A DNA stretch of 64,000 nt from Amaricoccus macauensis_A (GTDB lineage Bacteria; Pseudomonadota; Alphaproteobacteria; Rhodobacterales; Rhodobacteraceae). A model generated the notes under the pieces. The model was given only the letters and a program-made list of their open reading frames with translations, searched no databases and was not told where the DNA came from. Location of the stretch: assembly GCF_049800915.1 (NCBI RefSeq), contig NZ_JBNAFY010000003.1:124001-188000 (forward strand). Reading direction: 5' to 3'. Shown here in pieces: positions 54,769 to 63,958 of this stretch (the stretch's first letter is position 1; every line of letters begins with the position of its first letter). Position numbers and translations under genes: made by a program.

Positions 54769-55956
54769 ATGAGCCACGCAACCGAACCGCGCAGCAGCAG
54801 GATGGCCAGCATGATGACCAGAAGCCTAACGGGTCGAAGACTTCCGCAGGCAGCGATGGTCTGGTTCGGAAACCTGTCGCGCGGGGGGCGGCTTGCGCTG
54901 CTTGCGAGCATCCTGTGGGGCGTGCTGGTGGCGGGATACGGGCTCGGCTATCTCAAGATCGCGGCCGACACACAGATCCGGGGCATGGCGGCGCTTGACG
55001 GGCTGTTCCTGCTCATGGCGCTGGTTCTGCCCATCGGGCTGATCTGGCTCGCGGCCGGGCTTGGCAGCACCTTGCGGGTGCAGCGCGAGATGACGGAGGA
55101 GCTGGCCGATCTGGCACGTCCGCTGATCGCGGAGCTCGAGGAGACCCGACGCGCACTTGCGGCCCAGCAGGGCGTCACTTCGGACGCGGTCGAGCAGACC
55201 CTGCGCACGGTCATCCAGACCCGGCAGCGCGCGGATACCGATCTGTCTGAAGGACTTACGCAGGTCAGTGCCGGGCAGGCGCGACTGGAAACGGCGCTGG
55301 CCTCGCTGATTTCGGGGCTGAGCGCGGAACCCGCGGGCTTCGCGGAACCGGCTGCGGCGCCGATCACCGCAGAACCTGCGGCCCCGCCCAGTCCGCGACA
55401 GGCCGAGAAACCCGCGAGCGTACCTGTCGCGAACCCGGACGAGCCGACCCTGCCCCATCTGGAGGCCACGGAGGAAGAGGCGGCGCGACCCGCATGGCCC
55501 GATCTGGTCCGCGCATTCGATTTCCCGAAGGACGACCAGGATTTCGAGGGGTTCCGCGCCCTTCAGGCCGTGCTGCGTTATCCGCCGCTGGCCCAGATGC
55601 TTCAGGCGGCCGAGGACGTGCTGACCCTGCTCTCGCAGGAGGGCGTCTACATGGAGGATCTCGCGGTGGTGACCGGCGAGGCGGGGCACTGGCGGCGCTT
55701 CATGGCCGGAGAACGCGGTGCGGATGTGGCCAGTGTCGGCGGCATCCGGGATGACCAGGCGCTGGAACTGACCCGCACGCTTCTCAAGACCGATTCGATC
55801 TTCCGCGACTCGGCGCTGTTCTTCCAGCGGCGTTTCGACCGGGTGCTGCAGGATTTCGCCCGCGAGGCCGGCGACCAGGAAATCATCGACGTCGCCAACA
55901 CCCGCTCGGGCCGGGCCTTCATGCTGCTCGCGCGGCTCAACGGGGCGTTCGACTGA
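54769..55956 (+). CDS. Membrane protein of unknown function, conserved in roseobacter-like genomes
   Basis: A 395-residue protein with two N-terminal helices (about residues 42-62 and 73-98), a helical coiled region (100-180), an Ala/Pro/Glu-rich linker (about 180-235), and a C-terminal domain of about 150 residues (DFPKDDQDFEGFRALQAVLR to the end). No family was recognised. It follows greA by 28 bp, so it may be co-transcribed. Its role is unknown. Confidence 0.7.
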   Translation: MSHATEPRSSRMASMMTRSLTGRRLPQAAMVWFGNLSRGGRLALLASILWGVLVAGYGLGYLKIAADTQIRGMAALDGLFLLMALVLPIGLIWLAAGLGSTLRVQREMTEELADLARPLIAELEETRRALAAQQGVTSDAVEQTLRTVIQTRQRADTDLSEGLTQVSAGQARLETALASLISGLSAEPAGFAEPAAAPITAEPAAPPSPRQAEKPASVPVANPDEPTLPHLEATEEEAARPAWPDLVRAFDFPKDDQDFEGFRALQAVLRYPPLAQMLQAAEDVLTLLSQEGVYMEDLAVVTGEAGHWRRFMAGERGADVASVGGIRDDQALELTRTLLKTDSIFRDSALFFQRRFDRVLQDFAREAGDQEIIDVANTRSGRAFMLLARLNGAFD

Positions 55957-55971
55957 GCCCCGGTCCGGTCG

Positions 55972-56583
55972 TCACCTGCCCGATCGCGCCCGGATCCGCG
56001 CAGCCTCCAGATCCTCGGGCGTATTGATGTTGAAGAACGCCTCTTCCCCCCAGTTTGCGACCTTGAGCGCGCCCTGAGCCTCGGCCCAGGCCCGGACCTT
56101 GCGCGCGCCGACCGAGATGTCGCGGCGAAGCTGGTCGCGCAAGTCCGTGGGCCAGATCCCGAAAACCGGATGCAGGGCCCCATCCGTCGAGGCTGCCAAC
56201 CGGATCGGGCCGCTCCCTGGCGCGTTCGAAAGCGCCGCGACGAGATCAAGAGGCAGGAACGGCGTATCCGCCGCAGCGGTGACGATCCGGGTGAAACCCT
56301 GCGCATGGGCCCAGTCGAGCCCTGCAAGGATGCCCGCGAGCGGCCCGGGCCGATCGGCGATGCTGTCGGCGATGACCGGCAGGCCGGTGTCGGCGAACCG
56401 TGCCGGATCGCCATTGGCGTTCAGCGCTAGTGCCGCGCATTGGGGGGACAGCCGGGCCTTCACATGGGCGAGAAGGCTCTGCCCGCCCAGAACGACGCGG
56501 CATTTGTCGCCGCCCCCCATTCGTCGGGACAGGCCGCCTGCGAGGATCACTCCGGCGATGGGATCGGATGGCGCGAGGTGCAT
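55972..56583 (-). CDS. mobA: Molybdenum cofactor guanylyltransferase
   Basis: A 203-residue nucleotidyltransferase with GVILAGGLSRRMGGGDK (GTP loop) and ADTPFLPLDL (metal Asp). It converts MoCo to the bis-MGD form for molybdoenzymes. The ATG at 56583 (MHLAPSDPIAG) is the family start, and the longer frame above it overlaps azlC. No MoCo genes flank it. Confidence 0.9.
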   Translation of the reverse strand: MHLAPSDPIAGVILAGGLSRRMGGGDKCRVVLGGQSLLAHVKARLSPQCAALALNANGDPARFADTGLPVIADSIADRPGPLAGILAGLDWAHAQGFTRIVTAAADTPFLPLDLVAALSNAPGSGPIRLAASTDGALHPVFGIWPTDLRDQLRRDISVGARKVRAWAEAQGALKVANWGEEAFFNINTPEDLEAARIRARSGR

Positions 56584-56680
56584 TGGGTGTGTCTCGGGTT
56601 GCGGGCGATGGATGCCACAAGATAGACCCGCCCGGCGTGCGGAAGAAAGCGCGCGACATCGAATCGTCACAGGCTGCCCC

Positions 56681-57391
56681 ATGCCCCGCTCTCCAAACCG
56701 TTCCGCCTTCCTCGAAGGGTTCCGCCTGACGGTCCCGCTGAACGTGGTGATCGTGCCTTTCGCGCTGCTCTTCGGCGTGCTTGCGGGCGATGCCGGCTGG
56801 GACGCCTTCCGCGCGCTTGCGATGAGCGTGGTGGTGATCGCGGGCGCCTCGCAATTCGCGGCGCTCCAGCTCATCGAGGATAACGCGCCCTTCATCGTGA
56901 TCGTGATGACGGGCATGGCGGTGAACCTGCGCATGGCGATGTATTCCGCCGCCCTCGTGCCGCATCTGGGCGCGGCCCCTCGCTGGCAACGCGTGCTTGC
57001 GGCCTATGCGCTCACGGACCAGACCTATGCGCTTTCCGTGCGCCAGTTCGAGATGCGGCCCGAAATGAGCATGGGCGAGCGAATGGCCTTTTTCGCCGGG
57101 TCGGCCTCCGCGCTCTGCCCGATCTGGTATGCCTTCACGATCGTCGGCGTGGTGGCAGGTCAGGCGATACCGCCGGAATTCGGGCTCGATTTTGCCGCGC
57201 CGGTCACCTTCATCGCGCTCTTCGCGCCGCTTCTGCGAAGTGTGCCGCATCTCGCAGCGGCATTCGTGTCGGTCATTGCGGCGCTGATCTTCGGTTTCCT
57301 GCCTTATAATCTCTGGATGATCGTGGCTGCCGTGCTTGCCATGGCCACGGGCGCAACGGTCGAAACACTTCTCGAAAGGCGGGCGCGATGA
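56681..57391 (+). CDS. azlC: AzlC-type branched-chain amino acid exporter subunit
   Basis: A 236-residue membrane protein with about seven helices and the AzlC N-terminal segment FRLTVPLNVVIVPFALLFG, then IAGASQFAALQLI. With AzlD it exports branched-chain amino acids. The start overlaps nothing, but the ribosome site is weak. AzlD overlaps its stop (ATGA). Confidence 0.87.
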   Translation: MPRSPNRSAFLEGFRLTVPLNVVIVPFALLFGVLAGDAGWDAFRALAMSVVVIAGASQFAALQLIEDNAPFIVIVMTGMAVNLRMAMYSAALVPHLGAAPRWQRVLAAYALTDQTYALSVRQFEMRPEMSMGERMAFFAGSASALCPIWYAFTIVGVVAGQAIPPEFGLDFAAPVTFIALFAPLLRSVPHLAAAFVSVIAALIFGFLPYNLWMIVAAVLAMATGATVETLLERRAR

Positions 57392-57711
57392 GCGATGCAG
57401 CGATCTGGGGGATCATCGCGGCGCTCGGTGTCGGCACCTTCCTGATCCGATATTCCTTCCTCGGGCTGATCGGGGACCGGCAACTGCCGCCCCTCGCCGA
57501 GCGGCTTCTGCGCTATGTGCCGGTGGCGGTCCTACCCGCGCTTGTCACGCCGCTCGTGCTGGCCCCGCAAGCCACGGATGGCGCATTCGATCCGGCCCGC
57601 GCGCTGGCGGCCGTGGCCGCGCTTTCGGTCGGGGCGTGGCGTCGCAGCACGATGGCCGCGATCGCCGCTGGCATGGGGGTTCTGCTCCTGGGCCTCTGGC
57701 TTTTTGGCTGA
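57388..57711 (+). CDS. azlD: AzlD-type small exporter subunit
   Basis: A 107-residue protein with four helices (LGVGTFLIRYSFLGLIG near residue 12, then RYVPVAVLPALVTPLVLAP). It is the small partner of AzlC and its start lies in the AzlC stop (ATGA). MscL lies 27 bp away, convergent. Confidence 0.87.
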   Translation: MSDAAIWGIIAALGVGTFLIRYSFLGLIGDRQLPPLAERLLRYVPVAVLPALVTPLVLAPQATDGAFDPARALAAVAALSVGAWRRSTMAAIAAGMGVLLLGLWLFG

Positions 57712-57738
57712 AGGCCCGACCACGCGCGGTGATTGCGC

Positions 57739-58140
57739 TCAGGTCTGGGGACGTTCCTTCAGGAGATCGCGGATCTCGCTGAGCAGCGCTTCCTGGCTCG
57801 GGGCATCCGGCTTTTCCTCTTCCGGCTCCTCGGGCATGGTCGCGTCCTTCACCCGGTTCACGGCCTTGACGAGCAGGAAGACCACCCAGGCGATGATGAG
57901 GAACTTGATGCAGGCATTGACGAAATTGCCATACATGAAGGACGCGGCATTCTCGCCGTCGCCCACACGAACCATGTGCGACGAGAAATCGACACCGCCA
58001 GTGAAGAGGCCGATCAACGGATTGACCAGATCATCGACCAGGGAGGTCACGATGGCCGTGAAGGCCGCCCCCATGATGATCCCGACCGCCATGTCCATGA
58101 CATTGCCGCGGGCAATGAAGTCGCGAAATTCCTTGAGCAT
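57739..58140 (-). CDS. mscL: Large-conductance mechanosensitive channel
   Basis: A 133-residue protein with two membrane helices and the TM1 gate stretch FIARGNVMDMAVGIIMGAAF. C-terminal helix EEALLSEIRDLLKERP-like. It opens on hypo-osmotic stress as a homopentamer. The start at 58140 (MLKEFRDF) has GAGGGACAG upstream. The longer frame to 58170 is not family sequence. Confidence 0.95.
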   Translation of the reverse strand: MLKEFRDFIARGNVMDMAVGIIMGAAFTAIVTSLVDDLVNPLIGLFTGGVDFSSHMVRVGDGENAASFMYGNFVNACIKFLIIAWVVFLLVKAVNRVKDATMPEEPEEEKPDAPSQEALLSEIRDLLKERPQT

Positions 58141-58223
58141 TCTGTCCCTCGTTCTGTAAACGCGGGCCAATATTGCTCAGGATTGCAGAGATCGGCAACC
58201 GTTCACATAAACTTCATGTGAAA

Positions 58224-58250
58224 CGCCCCGGTTGTTTGTTCACCGGGGCG
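58224..58250 (-). terminator. Intrinsic terminator of pheT
   Basis: A perfect 9-bp GC-rich stem (CGCCCCGGT at 58224-58232 with ACCGGGGCG at 58242-58250) with a 9-nt loop, followed on the minus strand by TTTCACATG. It lies 27 bp after the pheT stop and separates pheT from mscL. Confidence 0.75.
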
Positions 58251-58277
58251 CCTGACGCATGAGAGCGCATGCGCCGA

Positions 58278-60686
58278 TTACTGGCGCAGGGTTCCGCCGG
58301 TGCTTTTCTCGACTGCCGCGACGATCTTGCCGGATACGGCCTCGATATCCTTGTCGGTGAGGGTCGCGTCCCTGGGCTGAAGGCGCACCGCGATGGCCAT
58401 GGACTTCTTGCCCGCCCCCATCTGCGCCGCCGCCTTTTCGCCCGAGAAGACATCGAACACCGAAACGTCGGCGATCAGGGCCTTGTCCGCACCGCGGGCG
58501 GCCTTGAGCACCTTTTCGGCCTCGACGCTCTCATCGAGCACGAAAGCGAAGTCCCGCTCGACGCTCTGGAGATCGGACAGGGCCAGTGCCTGGCGGGTCG
58601 TGCCCTTGCTGCGGGCCTGTGGCACGGCTTCGAGGTAGACGGTGAACCCGACCGCCGGTCCCTTGACGCCGAGCGTCTCGAGCACGCGGGGGTGGATCTC
58701 GCCGAACGCGCCGAGCTTCACCTTGGGGCCGAGCGAGACGATGCCGGAGCGGCCCGGATGCCACCATTCGCGCGAGGCGCGGCGCACGGGCGCGGTGGTC
58801 GGCGCACCGATGGCGGTGAACACGGCCTCAAGGTCGCCTTTCGCGTCGTAGAGATCGACCGGGCGACGGGCGCCGAACGGATCGCGCGGACCGGTATGGC
58901 CGACGCGGATGCCGCTGGCCACGAGCTGCTGTTCGCCCGGCTCGCCGCCCGAGAACACGTGGCCCACTTCGAAGAGGGCAAGATCGGAGGAGCCACGCGC
59001 CTGATTGCGCGCCGCGGCCCGGAGCAGACCCGGCAGAAGCGCGGGGCGCAGGTGGCTCATTTCCGAGGAGATCGGGTTCTCGAGCCGCATGTTGTCACCG
59101 CCACCGCCGTAGAGACGCGCAGCCTCCTGGTCGATGAAGGCGTAGGTGACGCATTCGTTCATGCCCTGCGCCGCGATGGCGTGGCGCGCCTGCCATTCCC
59201 GCTTCTGCATCGGCGTGAGCGTGGCCGAGGCAACGCCGGCGGGACGGGTCATCGGCTTGCCTTCGAGCTTCGTGAGCGAGGCTACGCGCGCGACTTCCTC
59301 GACGAGATCGGCCTCGCCCATCACGTCCGGCCGCCAGGACGGCACGTCGACCTCGAGCTTGCCACCCTCGGTTTCGCGCGGCCCAAAGCCCAGCGCCTCA
59401 AGCGAGGCAATCTGGGTTTCCCGCGGGATGTCCATACCAACGAGGCTGACGACGCGCACGGGGTCGAGCGGGTAGCTGCGGCGCGTGTCGGGCACCTCTC
59501 CGGCCACGGTGATGTCCATGGGCGTGCCGCCGCAAAGCTCCATCACCATGCGGGTCGCCATCTCGACGCCGCTTTGGGTGAAGGCCGGGTCGACGCCGCG
59601 GTCGAAGCGGTAGCGCGCGTCCGAGTTGATCTTGAGGCGCCGGCCGGTATGGGCGGTGCGGACCGGATCGAACCAGGCGGCCTCGATGATGACGTTGACG
59701 GTTTCCTCGGTGCAGCCGGTGCGCTCGCCGCCCATGATGCCGCCGATGCTTTCGACGCCGGAGGTATCCGCGATCACGGTTTCGCTGCCATCGAAGGTGT
59801 AGGTCTTCACGTCGAGCGCCTTGAGCTTCTCGCCCGGCTTGGCGAGCCGCACGGTCAGCGGGCCGTGGATCTTGTCCGCGTCGAAGACATGGAGGGGGCG
59901 GGCGCGATCGAAGGTGATGAAGTTTGTGATGTCCACGAGGGCGGAGATCGGTCGCAACCCGATGGCGCGGAGCCGGTCCTGCAGCCATTGCGGCGAGGGG
60001 CCGTTCTTCACGCCCTTGATCAGCCGCCCGCAGAAGAGCGGGCAGGCCTCGGTTGCCACGTCGGGCGCGAGGTAGATCGCGAGCGGCGAGGGTTCCTCGC
60101 CGGGCACGGGCTCGATCTCGGGGGTGATCACCCGGCCGATCCCGCGGGCGGCGAGGTCGCGCGCGATGCCCGAGACGCCGAGCGCATCGGGACGGTTTGG
60201 CGTAATGGCGATCTCGATCACCGGGTCGAAGGGGCGGATGTCGATGTAGCGCGCGCCCACGGGGGCATCGGCAGCAAGTTCGACGATGCCGTCATGGGCA
60301 TCCGACAGCTCCATCTCGCGCTCGGACAACATCATGCCGAAACTTTCGATGCCGCGGATCTTGCCGACCTTGATCGTTGTGTCGATGCCGGGAATGTAAT
60401 CGCCGGGCTTGGCGACCACGACCTTGATGCCGGCCCGCGCGTTGGGTGCGCCGCAGATGATCTGCTGCTCGCCCTCGGCTGTCGCGACGCGGCAGACCCT
60501 GAGCTTGTCGGCATCGGGGTGTTTCTCGGCTTCCAGCACTTCGCCAACGGTAAAGGCCGCGAGCCGTTCGGCCGGGTTGCTCACGCCCTCGACCTCGAGC
60601 CCCAGATCGGTCAGCGCAAAGGTGATGTCCTCGAGGCTTGCTTCGGTCTCGAGATGCTCCTTGAGCCAGGATAGGGTGAATTTCAT
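58278..60686 (-). CDS. pheT: Phenylalanine-tRNA ligase beta subunit
   Basis: An 802-residue protein at normal length: start MKFTLSWLKEHLETEASL, tRNA-binding OB domain (about 40-150, RVATAEGEQQIICGAPNARA), B3/B4 editing, B5 (KINSDARYRFDRGVDP) and C-terminal FDX-ACB (LQSVERDFAFVLDESV). It charges tRNA-Phe as the alpha2beta2 complex with PheS. PheS is not found beside it: the genes on both sides are unrelated. The MarR gene upstream is separated by 91 bp. Confidence 0.96.
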   Translation of the reverse strand: MKFTLSWLKEHLETEASLEDITFALTDLGLEVEGVSNPAERLAAFTVGEVLEAEKHPDADKLRVCRVATAEGEQQIICGAPNARAGIKVVVAKPGDYIPGIDTTIKVGKIRGIESFGMMLSEREMELSDAHDGIVELAADAPVGARYIDIRPFDPVIEIAITPNRPDALGVSGIARDLAARGIGRVITPEIEPVPGEEPSPLAIYLAPDVATEACPLFCGRLIKGVKNGPSPQWLQDRLRAIGLRPISALVDITNFITFDRARPLHVFDADKIHGPLTVRLAKPGEKLKALDVKTYTFDGSETVIADTSGVESIGGIMGGERTGCTEETVNVIIEAAWFDPVRTAHTGRRLKINSDARYRFDRGVDPAFTQSGVEMATRMVMELCGGTPMDITVAGEVPDTRRSYPLDPVRVVSLVGMDIPRETQIASLEALGFGPRETEGGKLEVDVPSWRPDVMGEADLVEEVARVASLTKLEGKPMTRPAGVASATLTPMQKREWQARHAIAAQGMNECVTYAFIDQEAARLYGGGGDNMRLENPISSEMSHLRPALLPGLLRAAARNQARGSSDLALFEVGHVFSGGEPGEQQLVASGIRVGHTGPRDPFGARRPVDLYDAKGDLEAVFTAIGAPTTAPVRRASREWWHPGRSGIVSLGPKVKLGAFGEIHPRVLETLGVKGPAVGFTVYLEAVPQARSKGTTRQALALSDLQSVERDFAFVLDESVEAEKVLKAARGADKALIADVSVFDVFSGEKAAAQMGAGKKSMAIAVRLQPRDATLTDKDIEAVSGKIVAAVEKSTGGTLRQ

Positions 60687-60777
60687 TGGCCGCGCGCCCC
60701 TTGGGGATTTCCAGTCAGGCGGGGGTTTAGGGGAGACGGGCTCGCATGGCAACTCCGGCGCGGAGGGATATTGCGAG

Positions 60778-61278
60778 CTAATCCTGTGCCGGTTTCTGCT
60801 CGAAGGTCGCAAGCCAGCGGCCGAGCAGGGCATCGAGTTGTGCGATCTCGTCGGGTGACAGCCCCTCGACCATGCGGTGCTGGTTGGCGACGTGCTCGGT
60901 GGCGACCTCGTCCACCAGCGCAAGGCCCGTTTCCGTCAGCGCGATCACTGAGCCGCGGCCATCTTCGGGGTTGGCCCGGCGCTCGACGAGACCCGCGGCT
61001 TCCAGCCGGTCGATCCGGTTGGTCATGGTGCCCGAGGACACCATCGTCCAGGCAATGAGCGTCGACGGGCTGAGGGCATAGGGTTTCCCCGCCCTGCGCA
61101 GGGTTGCGAGCACATCGAAGCTCGAGGTGTTGAGCCCGTGGCGGGCGAAGAGCCCCGCGTGTTCGGCGGCGAGGTGATTGTGCACACGGCTAAGCCGCCC
61201 GATGAGCCCCATGGGCGTGACATCGAGGTCCGGGCGTTCCTGCCGCCACTGGGCAAGTATCTTTGCGACGTGATCCAT
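60778..61278 (-). CDS. MarR family transcriptional regulator
   Basis: A 166-residue winged-helix repressor with LNTSSFDVLATLRRAG, SGTMTNRIDRLEAAGLVER (recognition helix) and ANPEDGRGSVIALTETG (wing). It is divergent from an EamA transporter with twin palindromes in the 79 bp between, so it probably represses both. Ligand unknown. Confidence 0.92.
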   Translation of the reverse strand: MDHVAKILAQWRQERPDLDVTPMGLIGRLSRVHNHLAAEHAGLFARHGLNTSSFDVLATLRRAGKPYALSPSTLIAWTMVSSGTMTNRIDRLEAAGLVERRANPEDGRGSVIALTETGLALVDEVATEHVANQHRMVEGLSPDEIAQLDALLGRWLATFEQKPAQD

Positions 61279-61291
61279 ACCGGGCAGAAAT

Positions 61292-61344
61292 CAGAAACTT
61301 ATCTTGACGTCAAGATTTCCAGAAACTATCTCGACGTCAAGATA
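61292..61344. promoter_or_regulatory. Twin MarR-type operators
   Basis: Two palindromes of 16 bp, ATCTTGACGTCAAGAT (61301-61316, perfect) and ATCTCGACGTCAAGAT (61328-61343, one mismatch), lie 27 bp apart between the divergent MarR and EamA genes. Each is preceded by CAGAAACT, so the pair is a tandem duplication of about 24-28 bp. Such sites are typical for MarR autoregulation. Confidence 0.75.
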
Positions 61345-61357
61345 AATGGAGATTCCG

Positions 61358-62266
61358 ATGTCCCGTTCACTTGATACGCTGCTCGCGGCCTCCGCGCCCG
61401 CAATCTGGGGCAGCACCTATATCGTCACCACGCAGATGCTGCCCGCGGGCTATCCGCTGACCGATGCGGTTCTGCGCGCCCTGCCAGCCGGTCTGCTGCT
61501 TCTGGCGATCACCCGCGAATTGCCCGAGCGCGCCTGGCTGGGGCGGATCGCCATTCTCGGCGCGCTCAATTTCGCGATCTTCTGGTCGGCGCTCTTCGTG
61601 GCGGCATACCGCCTGCCCGGAGGCGTCGCGGCGACGCTCGGCGCGGTGCAACCGCTCATCGTCCTGCTTCTGGCCCGCCTCGCGCTTGGAACGCCGCTCA
61701 CCGCGCTCAGTCTCTTCGCCGCTCTCGCCGGGATTGGCGGTGTGGCGCTGCTGATCCTCTCCCCCGCTTCAGACCTAGATACCGTGGGTGTTCTGGCCGC
61801 GCTTACGAGTGCCGTCTCGATGGGGTTCGGGGTGGTCCTCACGCGGAAATGGCGGCCAGGGGGCAGCGCGCTCGCCTTCACCTCCTGGCAACTCGTGGCC
61901 GGCGGCCTGCTGCTTCTGCCACTGGCGGCAATCCTGGAACCCGCCCTGCCCGCGCTTACGGCCTTGAACGTTGCAGGCTTTGTCTGGCTCGGGCTGATTG
62001 GCGGTGCCTTGACCTATTTCTTCTGGTTCCGCGGGATCGAACGGCTCGGGCCTGCCGCCGTGACCGGGTTCGGCTTTCTCAGCCCACTGAGCGCCGTGCT
62101 TCTGGGCTGGCTGATCCTGGGAGAGGCGCTGTCACCGCCCCAGATGCTGGGTGCCATGATCGTACTGGGGAGCGTCTGGCTGAGCAACCGCGCCGCCCGG
62201 TCCCTGCCAGCCGCCGGGGCAATCTCAGGCCGCACCGCGCATCGTGCTGCCGGTTGTCCCGCCTGA
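61358..62266 (+). CDS. EamA-type transporter divergent from MarR
   Basis: A 302-residue protein with ten helices in two EamA repeats (ASAPAIWGSTYIVTTQMLPA, then AAVTGFGFLSPLSAVLLGWL). It is a likely drug or metabolite exporter under the MarR regulator. ATG 61358 with GGAG 6 bp upstream is preferred to 61346. Its last 14 codons overlap the chemoreceptor 3' end on the other strand. Confidence 0.88.
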   Translation: MSRSLDTLLAASAPAIWGSTYIVTTQMLPAGYPLTDAVLRALPAGLLLLAITRELPERAWLGRIAILGALNFAIFWSALFVAAYRLPGGVAATLGAVQPLIVLLLARLALGTPLTALSLFAALAGIGGVALLILSPASDLDTVGVLAALTSAVSMGFGVVLTRKWRPGGSALAFTSWQLVAGGLLLLPLAAILEPALPALTALNVAGFVWLGLIGGALTYFFWFRGIERLGPAAVTGFGFLSPLSAVLLGWLILGEALSPPQMLGAMIVLGSVWLSNRAARSLPAAGAISGRTAHRAAGCPA

Positions 62267-63958
62267 GACCCCGGAGAAGGCGCCGACGGTCCCGGCCAGA
62301 TCGGACGCATCCTCCATGAGCGCCTGTGTCGCGGCGGAGGTCTCCTCGACCATCGCCGCGTTGTGCTGGGTCAGGCGGTCCAGTTCGCTGATGGCGGAGT
62401 GGATTTCCGAGAGGCTTGTTGCCTGATCGCGAGCGCCGTCTGCGACCCCGGTAATGCTCTCGGCAATCTCGAGGATGGCCTCCATCACGTCCTGAAGCGC
62501 GGTGCCGGTGCGGTTGACGACGTCCACCCCCTGGCGGACCTGGCTTCCGCTCGAGGCGATAAGCCTCTTGATGTCCGACGAGGCTTCCGACGAGCGTTGC
62601 GCGAGCGCCCGAACCTCGGAGGCGACGACCGCGAAACCGCGGCCGGCGTCGCCCGCTCGGGCGGCTTCCACCCCGGCATTCAGCGCGAGAAGGTTGGTCT
62701 GGAAGGCGATGCTCTCGATGACGCCGACAAACTCCTGCACCTCCATGGAGGAATTCTCGATTTCCTTCATCACCTGAACGGCACTGTTGACCAGATCGAG
62801 GTTGTTGCGCGCCTTGTCCCGCGTGGCCTCGGCTCGTTCCCGCGCCTTCTGGGCGGATTCCGCGGAGGTGGTGACGGTCGTGGAAATCTGGGCGACGGAG
62901 GCGGACACTTCCTCCAGCGAACTTGCCTGGCTGTCGGTCCGCTGGCTGAGATCTTCCGCGGCCGACGCGATCTGCCGGATTTCGCCCTGCATCCGCATGG
63001 CGTTCTCGGTCACCAGCGACAACGCGTGGCGGAGCGCCTCGACGGCTGCGTTGTAGTCCTCCCGCAGCCCCTCGTATTCAGGATCGAAGGCGCTTTCGAT
63101 TCGGGCGTCGAGGTTTCGGCGCGCGAGTTTACTGAGGGCGGAGCGCAGACCGTCGACGACCGTGGCCTGGCGTGCGGCGATCGCCTCGCGGTGTGCGCGT
63201 TCCTTTTCCTCGGTCTCACGTGCCAGCCTGTCCATTTCCTGGGCGCGCTTCGTTTCGGTCTCGGCATGAGCGAGCGCATCTTCCGCCGCCACCCGCGACT
63301 TCTCGGCATCGGATCGGGACGCCTCCGCCGATCGGAGCGCCTCCTCGACCTGCGCCTTGGCAAGCTGGGCATCTTCCAGCGCCGTTTCCGCGCGCCGGGT
63401 CTCTCCGAGGAGGTCGAGCTTCGCGCGTTCGTTGTCTGCGTCCATGCGCAACCACTGGGTAACGGCATGGTAAAGGACCGCAGTTTCGAGCACGACAACC
63501 AGGCCATGCAAGAGCGCACGTTCGACATTCTGCAGCATGGACGCGGGCGGATAGAGCAGTCCCGGCAGGGCAAAGCTGAGCGAGACGTGGTGCAAGGCGA
63601 TCATACCGGCCCCGACCAGCAGCACTTTTCGGTCCGCCATCGCCATGAGCATGGCAAGCACGGCAAAGAACACCATGTGGCTGTCGAGTTGCCACGGGTG
63701 GCCCGCAAAAGCAGCCGTCAGGACGATCGGCTGGCCAATTAACCCGAAAGCTGCCGCCAGCCGCGCGGTTTCCGGCGTGAGCCTTTGCCCGGCCAGACCG
63801 ATTCCGGCAAAGAAGATGGCCGCAATCGCCAACGGCACCGGATTGTTTCCGACGAGCCAACCGATAAGTGGCGCGACGAACACACCGATGCAGGCCAATC
63901 GGGACAGAAGGCCGGCGGCCTCACCTTGAGCGTTCGCGAGCGATTTGCTGACCATCAT
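62225..63958 (-). CDS. Methyl-accepting chemotaxis protein with multi-helix membrane sensor
   Basis: A 577-residue transducer. Instead of a periplasmic domain it has about six N-terminal helices (about residues 18-165) with HMVFFAVLAMLMAMADRKVL and ALHHVSLSFALPGLLYPP. Then come a long coiled coil (about 180-270), a HAMP-like segment and the MCP signalling hairpin IESIAFQTNLLALNAGVEAA. The sensor resembles 6TM/MHYT-like integral sensors, but the ligand is unknown. ATG 63958 has GGAG 9 bp upstream. The 3' end overlaps the EamA gene by 42 bp, convergently. Confidence 0.88.
   Translation of the reverse strand: MMVSKSLANAQGEAAGLLSRLACIGVFVAPLIGWLVGNNPVPLAIAAIFFAGIGLAGQRLTPETARLAAAFGLIGQPIVLTAAFAGHPWQLDSHMVFFAVLAMLMAMADRKVLLVGAGMIALHHVSLSFALPGLLYPPASMLQNVERALLHGLVVVLETAVLYHAVTQWLRMDADNERAKLDLLGETRRAETALEDAQLAKAQVEEALRSAEASRSDAEKSRVAAEDALAHAETETKRAQEMDRLARETEEKERAHREAIAARQATVVDGLRSALSKLARRNLDARIESAFDPEYEGLREDYNAAVEALRHALSLVTENAMRMQGEIRQIASAAEDLSQRTDSQASSLEEVSASVAQISTTVTTSAESAQKARERAEATRDKARNNLDLVNSAVQVMKEIENSSMEVQEFVGVIESIAFQTNLLALNAGVEAARAGDAGRGFAVVASEVRALAQRSSEASSDIKRLIASSGSQVRQGVDVVNRTGTALQDVMEAILEIAESITGVADGARDQATSLSEIHSAISELDRLTQHNAAMVEETSAATQALMEDASDLAGTVGAFSGVSGGTTGSTMRGAA

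Noticed and set aside
58269..60674. Long plus-strand open frame across pheT
   Set aside because: Antisense to the pheT domains. Its protein is Gly/His/Arg-rich and has no family.
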